A DNA stretch of 64,000 bases. Source: Limoniibacter endophyticus (GTDB lineage: Bacteria > Pseudomonadota > Alphaproteobacteria > Rhizobiales > Rhizobiaceae). A program made the translations under genes and the position numbers. How positions within the stretch are numbered: position 1 is the first letter of the stretch; every line of letters starts with the position of its first letter. Shown in pieces: positions 43,370 through 52,967 of the stretch. Under the pieces are notes generated by a model. It saw only the letters and a list, made by a program, of their open reading frames with translations. It ran no database searches and was not told the DNA's origin. Location: assembly GCF_014652835.1 (NCBI RefSeq), contig NZ_BMZO01000009.1:125433-189432 (forward strand). Direction: 5' to 3'.

Positions 43370-44290
43370 CTAAACGCTCAGCTTCTTCAAATCAGAAGAC
43401 ATCTCATACTGAAACCAGTCGCAAATATCCCGGGTTCCCTGGGGAACAGTTCTGTTCTTGGGGATGATCAGACGATGGGTTCGGCCGGTGATCTTCCGCT
43501 TATTCGAGGAAAGGACAAGCGTCCTGTCGTTCAGCGCGCTTGCGATAACGCTGATCCATCCCAGGGCAACGCCCTTACCCTGTGTGGCCGCCTGCAAAAT
43601 GACTGCGTAGTCCGAGAACTGGTTCCATGTTCCTATCTCCGCCGTCTCCAGAATTGTCTTACCAAGGAAAGGCTTCCACTGGTCTCGTTTGTGATCCGTC
43701 AGATGCAGAAAGACTTGTTGTGAAAGATTGTCCGTCTCGTCAATCGATCCATGACGCGCCAGATATTGGGGACTGCAAACCGGAACAATGATCTCTGGCG
43801 CGAAGTCCCAAATCTCATAGCGCGGATCGTCATCCTCAACGATGCGGGTGGCAATATCGACATCGCCGGTAACCTCTCGCATGACTCCAGAAACAAGCTC
43901 GAAGCGAAGATCTATGTTTGGAAACGCCTCATTGAAATCACCCAGTCTGGGGATGAGCCAATGCGTCGCGAAAGAGCTCGACATCGACATCGTCACAGAA
44001 CGTTTTCCGGCGTTTTTGCGAATGCTTTTGATGGTCTCGCTAACGGCCGTCATACTTTCCTGCACGGAGTTGAAAAGCCGCTGCCCTTCACGCGTAACGG
44101 TCAGTCCCTTTGAATGGCGTTCGAAAAGCCTGAATCCAAGCTCTTCCTCCAACTGCGCGATGCTGCGACTGACGGACGGCTGCGTCACGTTGAACTCGAC
44201 CGCTGCTGCCGTGAAGCTGCCGTGACGTGCCGCTGCCTCGAAGACAAGAAGTGCACGCGGGGAAGGAATGGAGCGCGAGAGGTTTGCCAT
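43370..44290 (-). CDS. LysR-family (GcvA-like) regulator
   Basis: The 306-residue regulator has the GcvA-type N-terminus SIPSPRALLVFEAAARHGSF and TQPSVSRSIAQLEEELGFRLF. It is divergent from the old-yellow-enzyme-type gene and probably regulates it. The effector domain is otherwise ordinary. Confidence 0.87.
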   Translation of the reverse strand: MANLSRSIPSPRALLVFEAAARHGSFTAAAVEFNVTQPSVSRSIAQLEEELGFRLFERHSKGLTVTREGQRLFNSVQESMTAVSETIKSIRKNAGKRSVTMSMSSSFATHWLIPRLGDFNEAFPNIDLRFELVSGVMREVTGDVDIATRIVEDDDPRYEIWDFAPEIIVPVCSPQYLARHGSIDETDNLSQQVFLHLTDHKRDQWKPFLGKTILETAEIGTWNQFSDYAVILQAATQGKGVALGWISVIASALNDRTLVLSSNKRKITGRTHRLIIPKNRTVPQGTRDICDWFQYEMSSDLKKLSV

Positions 44291-44475
44291 ACGCTGAGCC
44301 TATAACAAGCGTGCGTTTTTTGAAGCTACAAAATAATCTATGTTCAGCCGAGTATGGTCTCAGGCAAGCTCCTTTCCGGACCTGCACCCGAACAGACGGC
44401 ACTGATCTATAAGACCTGCGAATGACGGAAAGGACGCGCCCAACTATTCACAGTGGAGCATTTTCCGTGAACGTC

Positions 44476-46521
44476 ATGCCCATGACCGATCGCCCGCAAG
44501 CCACCGCCAGCCGTGATCCCTTGCTACAGCCCTTTCAACTGAAGCATCTAACGCTGAAGAACCGCGTCATCAGCACCAGCCATGCTTCGATGATGGATGA
44601 TGGCGGCATGCCACTCGAACGCTACCAGCGTTATCACGAGGAGAAGGCCAAGGGCGGCATAGCCATGACGATGATAGGCGGTTCGGCCATGTCTTCGCGC
44701 GATTCCAGTTGGGGTGGAGGGCAACTCGATCTCAGTTCGGACACCATTGTCCCGCACCTGACCGCCATGGCCGAGCGTATTCACAAACACGGCTGCGCGA
44801 TCATGTCGCAAGTCTCGCACCTCGGTCGCCGTGCCACCGCCTATTCCAGCACTTGGCTGCCCGTCGTGGCGCCCTCCCGCATCCGTGAGACGCGCAATCG
44901 CAACTTTCCTCGAGAAATGGACGAGTACGATATCCGGCGCATTGTCGCGGATTACGCCGACGCAGCGCGACGCTGTCGCGACGCGGGCCTGGATGGGGTG
45001 GAGACCGTCACCGGCGGCCACCTCATCGGCCAGTTTCTTTCTCCGCTGACCAATACCCGTACCGATGATTTCGGCGGCTCGATCCGCAACAGGGCTCGCT
45101 TCGGACTGATGGTGCACGAGGCGATCCGCAAGGCGGTGGGTGATGATTTCATTGTCGGCATACGCCTCCTCATGGACGAAGGCGGCAATGGAGGTCTTAG
45201 CGCAGAAGACTGTGCCGAAATCGCACGCATCTTCGAGGCAGAGGGGCATCTGGATTTCTTCAATAGCATCTACGGGCGCATGGATTCCGATCTCCTGCTA
45301 TCTGAACACAATATGCCAGGCCTCTTCCAGAAGAGCGCGCCATTTCTGAAAGAGGTCGAAGCGTTCCGAGGAGAGGTCAAGCTTCCGTTGATCCACGCAG
45401 CAGCCGTTCGCGATGTAGCCACGGCGCGTCATGCCATTCGCGAGAATATTGTTGATCTGATCGGAATGACCCGAGCCCATATTGCCGATCCGCAGATCGT
45501 CAACAAGATCATACGCGGCGAGGAAGAACGTATCCGCCCCTGTGTCGGAGCCTCCTATTGCCTCTATAAAAAGGTGCATTGCGTTCACAATCCGTCAAGT
45601 GGTCGCGAAACCGTCCTGCCGCACGAAATCGCCAAAGCGAAAGTCGCTCGAAAGATTGTCATCGTCGGCGGTGGCCCAGGCGGACTGGAGGCCGCACGGG
45701 TATGCGCGGAACGCGGTCACCAGGTTATCCTATTTGAAGCGGCATCGGAATTGGGCGGACAGATCCGCATAGCTACCGCCGCACATGAGCGTCGGGACCT
45801 CCTCGGCATCGTGGATTGGCGGGTCGAGGAATTGCAGCGTCTGGGTGTCGATATTCGTCTCAACAACTATGCCGACGAGAACGATATCATGACTGAAAAT
45901 CCCAACGCCATCATCGTCGCGACCGGAGGCATTCCCGACACGGATTTCATCGAAGGCGGAGAGCTTTGCACCAGCGTCTGGGATGTTCTGACTGCGTCCG
46001 TCCCTGCTGCCGACGAGATCTTGATCTATGATGGAACGGGCCGCCAAGCTGCTGCTTCCTGCGCCCTGGAACTGATCGCCAGGGGCAAGAAGATTCGCTA
46101 CGCGATGCTCGATGAAATGCTGGCATTCGAGATGTCATATACGGACAAGTCGGGCTTTCGCAAAAAATTTGCCGAACTTGCCATTCCACGCACCGTAGAT
46201 GTCCGGCTTATCAAAGTGGAGCGAGACGGCAGCGCGTTGCTGGCCAGCTTCCAAAACGAACTTACCGGGGAAATTACAACGCAACATGCTTCCCAGATCG
46301 TCATAGACAACGGCACGGTTCCTATGGACGAGATCTTTTCGGCTTTGCGGGATCGCTCCGCCAATCGTGGCGAATCCAACTTCGATCTCCGCTTCGAGCA
46401 GGACGAGGACGCGCTCCGGGCGGAAGGCAGTTTCGAAATTCACCGCATTGGCGATGCGGTTGCCAGCCGCGACATCTATTCAGCGATACAGGACGCGTTT
46501 CGCCTCTGCTCCAATCTCTGA
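44476..46521 (+). CDS. NADH:flavin oxidoreductase / 2,4-dienoyl-CoA reductase-type dehydrogenase
   Basis: The 681-residue protein has an FMN-binding TIM barrel (PFQLKHLTLKNRVISTSH, GVETVTGGHLIGQFLSP) and a C-terminal FAD/NAD domain (VIVGGGPGGLEAARVCAERG). The 4Fe-4S Cys cluster is partly changed: CVGASYC then HCVHN, where the second usual Cys is Ala and spacing is shorter. Enzymes in this group include N-methylproline and trimethylamine/dimethylglycine demethylases and dienoyl-CoA reductases. The LysR neighbour and the following binding protein suggest catabolism of an imported N-methylated or related compound. The ATG at 44476 is chosen; an upstream ATG at 44422 extends it by 18 residues. 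Confidence 0.8.
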   Translation: MPMTDRPQATASRDPLLQPFQLKHLTLKNRVISTSHASMMDDGGMPLERYQRYHEEKAKGGIAMTMIGGSAMSSRDSSWGGGQLDLSSDTIVPHLTAMAERIHKHGCAIMSQVSHLGRRATAYSSTWLPVVAPSRIRETRNRNFPREMDEYDIRRIVADYADAARRCRDAGLDGVETVTGGHLIGQFLSPLTNTRTDDFGGSIRNRARFGLMVHEAIRKAVGDDFIVGIRLLMDEGGNGGLSAEDCAEIARIFEAEGHLDFFNSIYGRMDSDLLLSEHNMPGLFQKSAPFLKEVEAFRGEVKLPLIHAAAVRDVATARHAIRENIVDLIGMTRAHIADPQIVNKIIRGEEERIRPCVGASYCLYKKVHCVHNPSSGRETVLPHEIAKAKVARKIVIVGGGPGGLEAARVCAERGHQVILFEAASELGGQIRIATAAHERRDLLGIVDWRVEELQRLGVDIRLNNYADENDIMTENPNAIIVATGGIPDTDFIEGGELCTSVWDVLTASVPAADEILIYDGTGRQAAASCALELIARGKKIRYAMLDEMLAFEMSYTDKSGFRKKFAELAIPRTVDVRLIKVERDGSALLASFQNELTGEITTQHASQIVIDNGTVPMDEIFSALRDRSANRGESNFDLRFEQDEDALRAEGSFEIHRIGDAVASRDIYSAIQDAFRLCSNL

Positions 46522-46552
46522 GACGATAAGTAAAAAATGGGAGAACAAGGAC

Positions 46553-48175
46553 ATGTCGAAAATCGAAATTGGTTATGAAAAGCTGAGTGCATCCGAAAAA
46601 GCAAAGCTCGATCGCGATCTGCGTTCAGGTGCCTCACGTCGCGATGTCATGAAGATGCTTCTTGCCGCCGGCATGGCGACGACACTGGCAGGCTATATCG
46701 CCACGGATGCGACCAAGGCATTTGCGCAGACGCCGAAAAAGGGTGGCAAAATCCGTGTCGCCACCTATGCCAGCAGCACCGCCGACACGCTCGATCCAGC
46801 CCGTGCGATCTTCAATATCGACTACATCCGCGTCAACAGCATCTATAACGGCTTGACCCGTCTGGACGACACGCTGACACCGCAGATGGAATTAGCGGAA
46901 GCGCTTGAAACAGACGATGCAAAGCGTTGGATCATCAAGCTGCGCAAGAACGTGACTTTCCACGACGGTTCGGCTTTCGGCGCAGACGACGTCGTCTTCA
47001 CGCTCAATCGTCACAAAGACCCTGCGACCGCCTCGAGCGCCAAGGCAATCGCCGCTCAGATCGCGAGCGTTACAAAAACGGGAGACTATGAAGTCGCAGT
47101 CGAGCTGACTGGTGCAAATGCCGATTTTCCTGCCCTGATGGGAACGCCCGCTTTCCTGATTGTCAAAAATGCCACCGATAATTTTAACAAGGGCATTGGA
47201 ACCGGAGCCTTCAAGATCATCGAGTTCAGCCCCGGTACGCGCTCGGTAATGAGCGCCAACGAAAACTACTGGAAAGAAGGTAGCGGCCCTTACGTCGAGC
47301 AAATCGAAATTTTTGCGATTCAGGAGGAAACGGCACGCGTCAATGCGCTTCTTGCAGGAGACGTAGACATTATCGCCAACGTCAATCCACGTGCAGCCAC
47401 GCAGGTGACCGACGCGGGCCACCAGCTCCTTCGCACGGTGGCAGGTCAATATACCAACCTGATCATCCGCCTCGATCAGGAGCCCGGGACCAATATCAAG
47501 TTCGTGCAGGCGATGAAGCATCTGGTCAATCGCGATCTCGTCAAGCAGGCGGTGTTCCGTGGCTTTGCCCAGATCGGCAACGATCAACCCATCCCCCCGT
47601 CCAACCGCTTCTATCGCAAGGACCTGGCGCCGACCGCTTACGACCCTGAAAAGGCGAAAGGATTGCTTACCGAAGCCGGCCTGATCGGCAAGACGATTCC
47701 CATCGTCGCCTCTCCTGCCGCCCAGCAATCGGTAGAGATCGCCATGGTGCTGCAGCAGGCCGCAAGCCAGATCGGCCTCAATCTCGACGTCCAGCGTGTT
47801 CCGGCTGACGGCTATTGGTCGAATTATTGGTTGAAAGCGCCAATCTGCTTCGGCAACATCAATCCGCGCCCCACCCCCGACGCGATGTTCTCACAGTTCT
47901 ACAAGTCGGATGCAGCCTGGAATGAGAGCCAGTTCAAGAACGAAAAGTTCGACGCTATGCTGACTGAGGCGCGCGGCATTACCGATGATGCAAAGCGTAT
48001 GGAAATCTACAGTGAGCTGCAGGGCATGGTCAGTGCCGAGGCAGGTACGATCATCCCGACATTCTATGATGGACTTGATGCCTACAATTCCAAATTGAAG
48101 GGCATCCATCCGCTGCCAAGCGGCAATCTGATGGGCAATTCTTTTGCCGAATACGTCTGGCTTGAAGAGGCTTGA
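46553..48175 (+). CDS. Orphan peptide-type ABC substrate-binding protein
   Basis: The 540-residue periplasmic protein begins with a twin-arginine-like leader (SRRDVMKMLLAAGMA) and has the SBP family 5 blocks ADTLDPARAIFNIDYIR and KRWIIKLRKNVTFHDGSAFGADDV. AAGGAC precedes the ATG. Such proteins need cognate permeases and ATPases; none follows, and the next genes are on the opposite strand. It is co-oriented with the flavin oxidoreductase 32 bases upstream and is probably cotranscribed. Confidence 0.85.
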   Translation: MSKIEIGYEKLSASEKAKLDRDLRSGASRRDVMKMLLAAGMATTLAGYIATDATKAFAQTPKKGGKIRVATYASSTADTLDPARAIFNIDYIRVNSIYNGLTRLDDTLTPQMELAEALETDDAKRWIIKLRKNVTFHDGSAFGADDVVFTLNRHKDPATASSAKAIAAQIASVTKTGDYEVAVELTGANADFPALMGTPAFLIVKNATDNFNKGIGTGAFKIIEFSPGTRSVMSANENYWKEGSGPYVEQIEIFAIQEETARVNALLAGDVDIIANVNPRAATQVTDAGHQLLRTVAGQYTNLIIRLDQEPGTNIKFVQAMKHLVNRDLVKQAVFRGFAQIGNDQPIPPSNRFYRKDLAPTAYDPEKAKGLLTEAGLIGKTIPIVASPAAQQSVEIAMVLQQAASQIGLNLDVQRVPADGYWSNYWLKAPICFGNINPRPTPDAMFSQFYKSDAAWNESQFKNEKFDAMLTEARGITDDAKRMEIYSELQGMVSAEAGTIIPTFYDGLDAYNSKLKGIHPLPSGNLMGNSFAEYVWLEEA

Positions 48176-48183
48176 TGGAACTG

Positions 48184-48218
48184 AAGGCCGGGCGCCCCTG
48201 CGGCACCCGGCCTTTGTT
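48184..48218 (+). terminator. Terminator after the orphan binding-protein gene
   Basis: AAGGCCGGG and CCCGGCCTT form a perfect 9-bp stem followed by TGTT. It lies just after the stop of the binding protein. Confidence 0.75.
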
Positions 48219-48297
48219 ACCTGATACGCGAGCAGCCGCCTCTGGCCGAATTACTCGGTGAGACGTCTACAATTCCAGATGAGACGAAATGGCACCT

Positions 48298-49029
48298 TCA
48301 ACGTGGCAAAGCCGCTCTCTCTTTCCAACTCCTGTAGAGCGCGATCGCTGCGTCATTCGTCGGAGGATAGAGGCCGATCACTTGCTGACCTTCCAGCACC
48401 TGCTCAAGCACGAAGGCCTCATAGTTTTCCATTTCCACGCATTCCTCGGCGATCTCCTCAACCAGGTACCGCGGAATGACCATGACACCATCTCCATCGC
48501 CGAGCATTAGATCGCCCGGAAAGACAGCAACATCCCCGCAGGAGATCGGAACGTTCAGATCCAGCGCCTCGTGAAGCGTCAGGTTCGTGGGCGCGGACGG
48601 TTTCTGGAAATAGGCCGGCATATCAAGCGCAGCAATACCCTCTGCATCACGGAAGCCACCATCGGTAACAATGCCTGCGCATCCTCTGACCGAAAGGCGC
48701 GTAACCAGAATGGAGCCGGCAGAGGCTGCTCGTGCGTCCTTGCGGCTGTCCATGACCAGAACATGATCCGGCGGACACTGTTCTACCGCGACTCGCTGCG
48801 GATGGTCGGCATTGTGAAAAGCCGTGATCGGGTTGCGGTCTTCCCGCGCCGGAATATAACGCAGGGTAAAGGCCTGCCCAACCATGTTTCGTCCCTTCCA
48901 CTGCACAGGAACGACGTTCTGGATGAACTGATTTCGCAAACCTCGCTTATAGAGCGCTGTCGCCACGGAAGCTGTGGAGATGCGCTGATATTTCGAGCGG
49001 GTTTCATCGGTAAGAACGGTCGCGGTCAT
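48298..49029 (-). CDS. RraA-family protein (aldolase/demethylmenaquinone-methyltransferase-like)
   Basis: The 243-residue protein has the RraA fold blocks GCAGIVTDGGFRDAEGI, SCGDVAVFPGDLMLGDGDGVMVIPR. Family members include the RNase E regulator RraA and HMG/oxaloacetate-type aldolases that cleave 4-hydroxy-4-methyl-2-oxoglutarate. Given the sugar-acid genes around it, a lyase role is more likely than RNase control. The start at 49029 follows GAGGAAC. The upstream neighbour is the dehydratase gene. Confidence 0.78.
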   Translation of the reverse strand: MTATVLTDETRSKYQRISTASVATALYKRGLRNQFIQNVVPVQWKGRNMVGQAFTLRYIPAREDRNPITAFHNADHPQRVAVEQCPPDHVLVMDSRKDARAASAGSILVTRLSVRGCAGIVTDGGFRDAEGIAALDMPAYFQKPSAPTNLTLHEALDLNVPISCGDVAVFPGDLMLGDGDGVMVIPRYLVEEIAEECVEMENYEAFVLEQVLEGQQVIGLYPPTNDAAIALYRSWKERAALPR

Positions 49030-49055
49030 GGTTCCTCGCAAGGTTATCAGAAGGA

Positions 49056-50789
49056 TCAATTTATGGCAGGCTCGTCGACCGGCCGACCAAACTCCGTACG
49101 CAGAAAATCGAAATCACACCCCTTGTCGGCCTGCTCAACATGTTTGGAGAAAACATAGCCATATCCGCGCTCGTAACGCGGAGCGGGTTCCTGCCACATT
49201 GCCCTGCGCCGGCTTAGTTCCTCGTCATCGACGAGCATGTTCAGAGCGCGTGCGGGTATGTCGAGTTCCACGATATCGCCCGTGCGAAGCAGGGCGAGCG
49301 GTCCTCCGACATAGGCCTCTGGAGCCACATGCAGGACGCAGGCTCCAAAGGAAGTGCCGGACATGCGCGCATCGGAAATACGTACCATATCCCGCAAGCC
49401 CAGCTTGAGAAGTGCCTTGGGCATCGGGATCATGCCCCACTCGGGCATCCCTGGCCCCCCTTGAGGACCGGCATTGCGCAGGACCAGAACCGTCTCGGGC
49501 GTAAGTGGATAGTCTGGATCGTCGATGATCGTCTTGAGTTCAGCATAGCTGTCGGCAACCAAAGCCGGGCCGCGGTGCCGGTGGAAAGCGGGATCGCAGG
49601 CAGCTGGCTTTACCACGGCGCCATCAGGACAGAGATTGCCCTTCAGAACTGCAAGCGACCCTTCATGATAGACCGGATTGGACAGTGGGCGAATAACATC
49701 GTCATTCCATATCTTGGCCAGGTCGAGACCATCGGTCAGCGGCTTGCCGCTCACCGTTATTGCACCTTCATCCAGCTTGTCACCGAGCTGCTTCATCAAG
49801 GCGCGCAGTCCCCCCGCGTAATAGAAATCTTCCATCAGATACGTAGAGCCGGATGGACGAATATTGGCGATGACGGGTGTCGTGCGCCCCACTTGATCAA
49901 GGTCGTCCAGCTCAAGAGGAACACCTGCGCGCCGCGCCATGGCGATGAGATGGATGATGGCATTGGTCGAACAACCTGTTGCCATTGCAACGGTAACGGC
50001 GTTGCGTACTGCGGCAGGAGTTATGATCTTTGCGGGAGTCAGATCTTCCCAGACCATCTCGACGGCGCGCCGGCCGCACTGTGTAGACATCCGCTTATGA
50101 CTTGCATCTGCTGCGGGGATTGACGATGCACCTGGCAGGGTGAGCCCCATGGCTTCTGCAATGGCTGTCATGGTGCTGGCGGTGCCCATAGTCATGCAGT
50201 GCCCATAAGAGCGCGCAATGCCACCCTCAATGCCTTGCCATTCCTCCTTGGAGATGGTGCCGGCGCGACGTTCGTCCCAGTATTTGAACCCGTCCGTACC
50301 GGAGCCGAGATACTTCCCAGCGTAATTGCCGCGCAACATTGGCCCCGCCGGAAGGAAAATGAACGGAATGCCCATACTGATTGCGCCCATGACGAGGCCG
50401 GGCGTGGTTTTATCGCATCCGCCCATCAACACGGCGCCGTCGATCGGGTGGCTGCGCAACAGTTCTTCAGTCTCCATCGCCAGCATATTGCGGTAGAGCA
50501 TCGTCGTCGGCTTGACGAAGTTCTCCGAGAGCGACAATGCAGGCAGCTCCATAGGAAAGCCTCCCGCCTGCAAGATGCCGCGCTTCACCCACTCGACGCG
50601 ATCCTTGAAATGCATGTGGCACGGCTGCGCGTCCGACCATGTATTGATGACCGCGATGATGGGCTTTCCCTCCCAGTCGGCAGGATCATAGCCCATCTGC
50701 ATGGTGCGCGATCGATGGCCAAACGAGCGTTGATCGTCGGGCACCATCCACCGTGCAGATCGCAGGTCTTGATAGTTCTTACGCTTCAT
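49056..50789 (-). CDS. IlvD/Edd-family sugar-acid dehydratase
   Basis: The 577-residue iron-sulfur dehydratase has conserved Cys residues in GGCDKTTPG, GCSTNAI and the GHCMTMGTAS block. FIFLPAGPML, MRGN and RISDARMSGTSFGACVLH are family blocks; the last is typical of sugar-acid dehydratases (L-arabonate, D-xylonate, D-galactonate). The start at 50789 gives the normal MKRKNYQDLRSARW. It overlaps the aldose epimerase gene by 11 bases. Substrate not assigned. Confidence 0.88.
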   Translation of the reverse strand: MKRKNYQDLRSARWMVPDDQRSFGHRSRTMQMGYDPADWEGKPIIAVINTWSDAQPCHMHFKDRVEWVKRGILQAGGFPMELPALSLSENFVKPTTMLYRNMLAMETEELLRSHPIDGAVLMGGCDKTTPGLVMGAISMGIPFIFLPAGPMLRGNYAGKYLGSGTDGFKYWDERRAGTISKEEWQGIEGGIARSYGHCMTMGTASTMTAIAEAMGLTLPGASSIPAADASHKRMSTQCGRRAVEMVWEDLTPAKIITPAAVRNAVTVAMATGCSTNAIIHLIAMARRAGVPLELDDLDQVGRTTPVIANIRPSGSTYLMEDFYYAGGLRALMKQLGDKLDEGAITVSGKPLTDGLDLAKIWNDDVIRPLSNPVYHEGSLAVLKGNLCPDGAVVKPAACDPAFHRHRGPALVADSYAELKTIIDDPDYPLTPETVLVLRNAGPQGGPGMPEWGMIPMPKALLKLGLRDMVRISDARMSGTSFGACVLHVAPEAYVGGPLALLRTGDIVELDIPARALNMLVDDEELSRRRAMWQEPAPRYERGYGYVFSKHVEQADKGCDFDFLRTEFGRPVDEPAIN

Positions 50790-51705
50790 TCTTGTCTGCC
50801 TCGCATTTTCGTAGAAAGCTTGCGCTGATGTGCATTGTCCCTGCCAGGCTTTGACCGGGAAACAGCACACGCATCATCGCTCCAGAACCAAGCCCTGGGC
50901 GGTTGATGGCGTCAGGAAGATGGCTGACCGGCTCTACACAGACGACATCGCGACCGACAGGGACGTACACATGCAAATGGCAAAAATCCCCGCCAGCCTC
51001 GATATCCACCCTCGTTTCCATCTCAGGCAGGAAAATCGTCGCGCGGCCTTCATGCCAATTCATGAAACAGCCATCGAAACCTGCATGATCTGCAATGCGC
51101 TCTTCCGGCCCTGCAAAACGGCCTTGCGGCTTGAGCTCGCCCCTGGGAAGGCCGCGCTCATCCTTCTCGAACGTTCCTTCGGCTGAGAAAGTGAGGCTGG
51201 AGCGAGCCGTACTTGTAAACCAAGGATGTAGCCCGACACCAAAAGGCAGGGGCTTACTGCCTGAATTCTGGACGGAAATTTCTATCTGAACGCCGCCTTC
51301 GCCTAGCGAGATCGACTGCGCGGCGCGATAAACGTAAGGGCTTGCAGCGTGATCGAAGAGCTGCTCGAGAACGATCTCAGCGTCGCTCAGGCGAAGAACC
51401 GTCCAGGGATGATCGCGACCGTGGCCATGGATGGCTACATGTTCCTCAGCTCGATTGACAGGCATAGCATGAATGTGTCCGGCGAACATAAAGCGCCCGT
51501 CGGCAATGCGATTGGTGAAGGGCAGCATCGGAAAGCAGCCGGCTTTGAAGGGAGGCGCACCAGATTTGGCGGGCTCCAGCACATTGACCTTCGCGCCTTC
51601 CGGGCACTCCCAGTCCAGTGCGGTGATCCACCCTCCTTGGGAAGGGTTGATCGCAAGGCTGTAGCCACCACCCTTCAGAAGAAACTCCGCACTCGATGCC
51701 AACAT
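50779..51705 (-). CDS. Aldose 1-epimerase-family protein
   Basis: The 308-residue galactose-mutarotase-like protein has NRIADGRFMFAGH and HGHGRDHPWTVL, and FGVGLHPWFTSTA, with catalytic His. It interconverts sugar anomers and would feed the lactonase/dehydratase path. It lies 3 bases after the SMP-30 gene on the same strand. Confidence 0.85.
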   Translation of the reverse strand: MLASSAEFLLKGGGYSLAINPSQGGWITALDWECPEGAKVNVLEPAKSGAPPFKAGCFPMLPFTNRIADGRFMFAGHIHAMPVNRAEEHVAIHGHGRDHPWTVLRLSDAEIVLEQLFDHAASPYVYRAAQSISLGEGGVQIEISVQNSGSKPLPFGVGLHPWFTSTARSSLTFSAEGTFEKDERGLPRGELKPQGRFAGPEERIADHAGFDGCFMNWHEGRATIFLPEMETRVDIEAGGDFCHLHVYVPVGRDVVCVEPVSHLPDAINRPGLGSGAMMRVLFPGQSLAGTMHISASFLRKCEADKNEA

Positions 51706-51708
51706 TGA

Positions 51709-52584
51709 TCAGCCCTCCCGCATCCGCGCGACTGGCACGCCCCTTGCCTTAGACTTGGCTAAAAAAACGCCGCCCGATTGCGGCGCCGCAGCCAATGTTT
51801 CGGAAGAGAGAAAACGGTGCGAGGTGATGGCAATATGATCAAGATCCGGTCCACAGAAGCAGGGCATTGTAGGCGCAGGAACCGGCGCCTGCAGTTTTTC
51901 GACGATGCGGCCGTCGAAACTGAACCTGTTGATGACGCCCGCAGACACCCCCGCGCTCCAGTAATAGTTCTCGACATCGCATGCACCGCCATCTGGACGG
52001 CCGGCGAGATCGTCCAGATGCGCGATGCAGGTACGGTTCGACATCGCTCCTGATGAGGGTTCGAAATCATAACGATCCAACCATTCGCCGCGCGAATCCG
52101 AATGGAACATGGTCTTAGCATCGAGCGACCACGCCAAGCCGTTGGAGGTCATCAACCCGCTTTGCATTCTCACCGCAGTCCCGGAGCTATCTATACGGTA
52201 GAGAACACTGGTTTCGAAGCCCTTGCGGCTATCCATGCTGCCGACCCAGAAGGCGCCATCGGGTCCGACCTTACCATCATTGAGACGCGATTCTTCCGGT
52301 CCATCATAGCTGTCCCAAAGAACCCGTCGCTCTGTCGTCTCAGGATCGAAGAGAATGACCTGTCGCGCCAAGGCGACAACCAGACTACCGGATTCGCAAA
52401 GACCCAGGGATGCGACATCCTGTTCGAAATTCCATCGGCGACGCACTCCGCGATCGAGATCAATTTCCAGGATCTCACGACCAGTTATGCTGCAGACGAA
52501 AAGCACCGAGCGGTGAGCATCCCAGACCGGCGATTCGAGAATCTCCGCCCGCAGATCGGCGATACATGTGAATGGTCCTATCAT
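51709..52584 (-). CDS. SMP-30/gluconolactonase-family lactonase
   Basis: The 291-residue beta-propeller has EILESPVWDAHRSVLFVC, RLNDGKVGPDGAFWVGSM and NGLAWSLDAKTMFHSD, which hold the metal ligands of the family. It would open a sugar lactone to the sugar acid used by the neighbouring dehydratase. It overlaps the decayed enolase-superfamily gene upstream by four bases. Confidence 0.88.
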   Translation of the reverse strand: MIGPFTCIADLRAEILESPVWDAHRSVLFVCSITGREILEIDLDRGVRRRWNFEQDVASLGLCESGSLVVALARQVILFDPETTERRVLWDSYDGPEESRLNDGKVGPDGAFWVGSMDSRKGFETSVLYRIDSSGTAVRMQSGLMTSNGLAWSLDAKTMFHSDSRGEWLDRYDFEPSSGAMSNRTCIAHLDDLAGRPDGGACDVENYYWSAGVSAGVINRFSFDGRIVEKLQAPVPAPTMPCFCGPDLDHIAITSHRFLSSETLAAAPQSGGVFLAKSKARGVPVARMREG

Positions 52585-52913
52585 GTCGCCCTCGTGCTAG
52601 GACGAACGGCGTCGGGGTGGTCGCCACACCAGGAAATTTCGAGCATGACATAATCAGTAGCGTCGGTTTTCAGCACATCGAGAAACTGTGAGCGCGTCGC
52701 CAGCGTCTCGCTGGCGCAGACGGGAATACCGGGCTCCAGCGGGTCAAGTCCGACGCGCCGTGGTGCCAAATCGCTATGAATATAGGCGGCGACCGCGTTT
52801 GCCCCGCAGAACGCTTCACCCAGCCCGACGATCCTGTCGTGGGTGCGAGCCCGCACCCACGGAATATTGTTAAGATACGGAAGCTGGATAGTTTCGACTT
52901 CAGTGATTTTCAT
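52581..52913 (-). pseudogene. Decayed mandelate-racemase/enolase-superfamily dehydratase
   Basis: From the ATG at 52913, the N-terminal domain (MKITEVETIQLPYL ... AAYIHSDLAPRR) is normal. After about 58 residues it jumps straight to a barrel fragment (GIPVCASETLATRSQFL, DYVMLEISWCG), which normally lies more than 200 residues later. It then runs into unrelated residues and stops. Acidic metal ligands and the catalytic Lys region are missing. It keeps a four-base overlap with the SMP-30 gene, so it was once a working operon member. Confidence 0.85.
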
Positions 52914-52967
52914 GGCGAACCAGAGGGAAAAGAGGAACGAGGCGGGCAAGCCCGCCTCAATGAAGAT

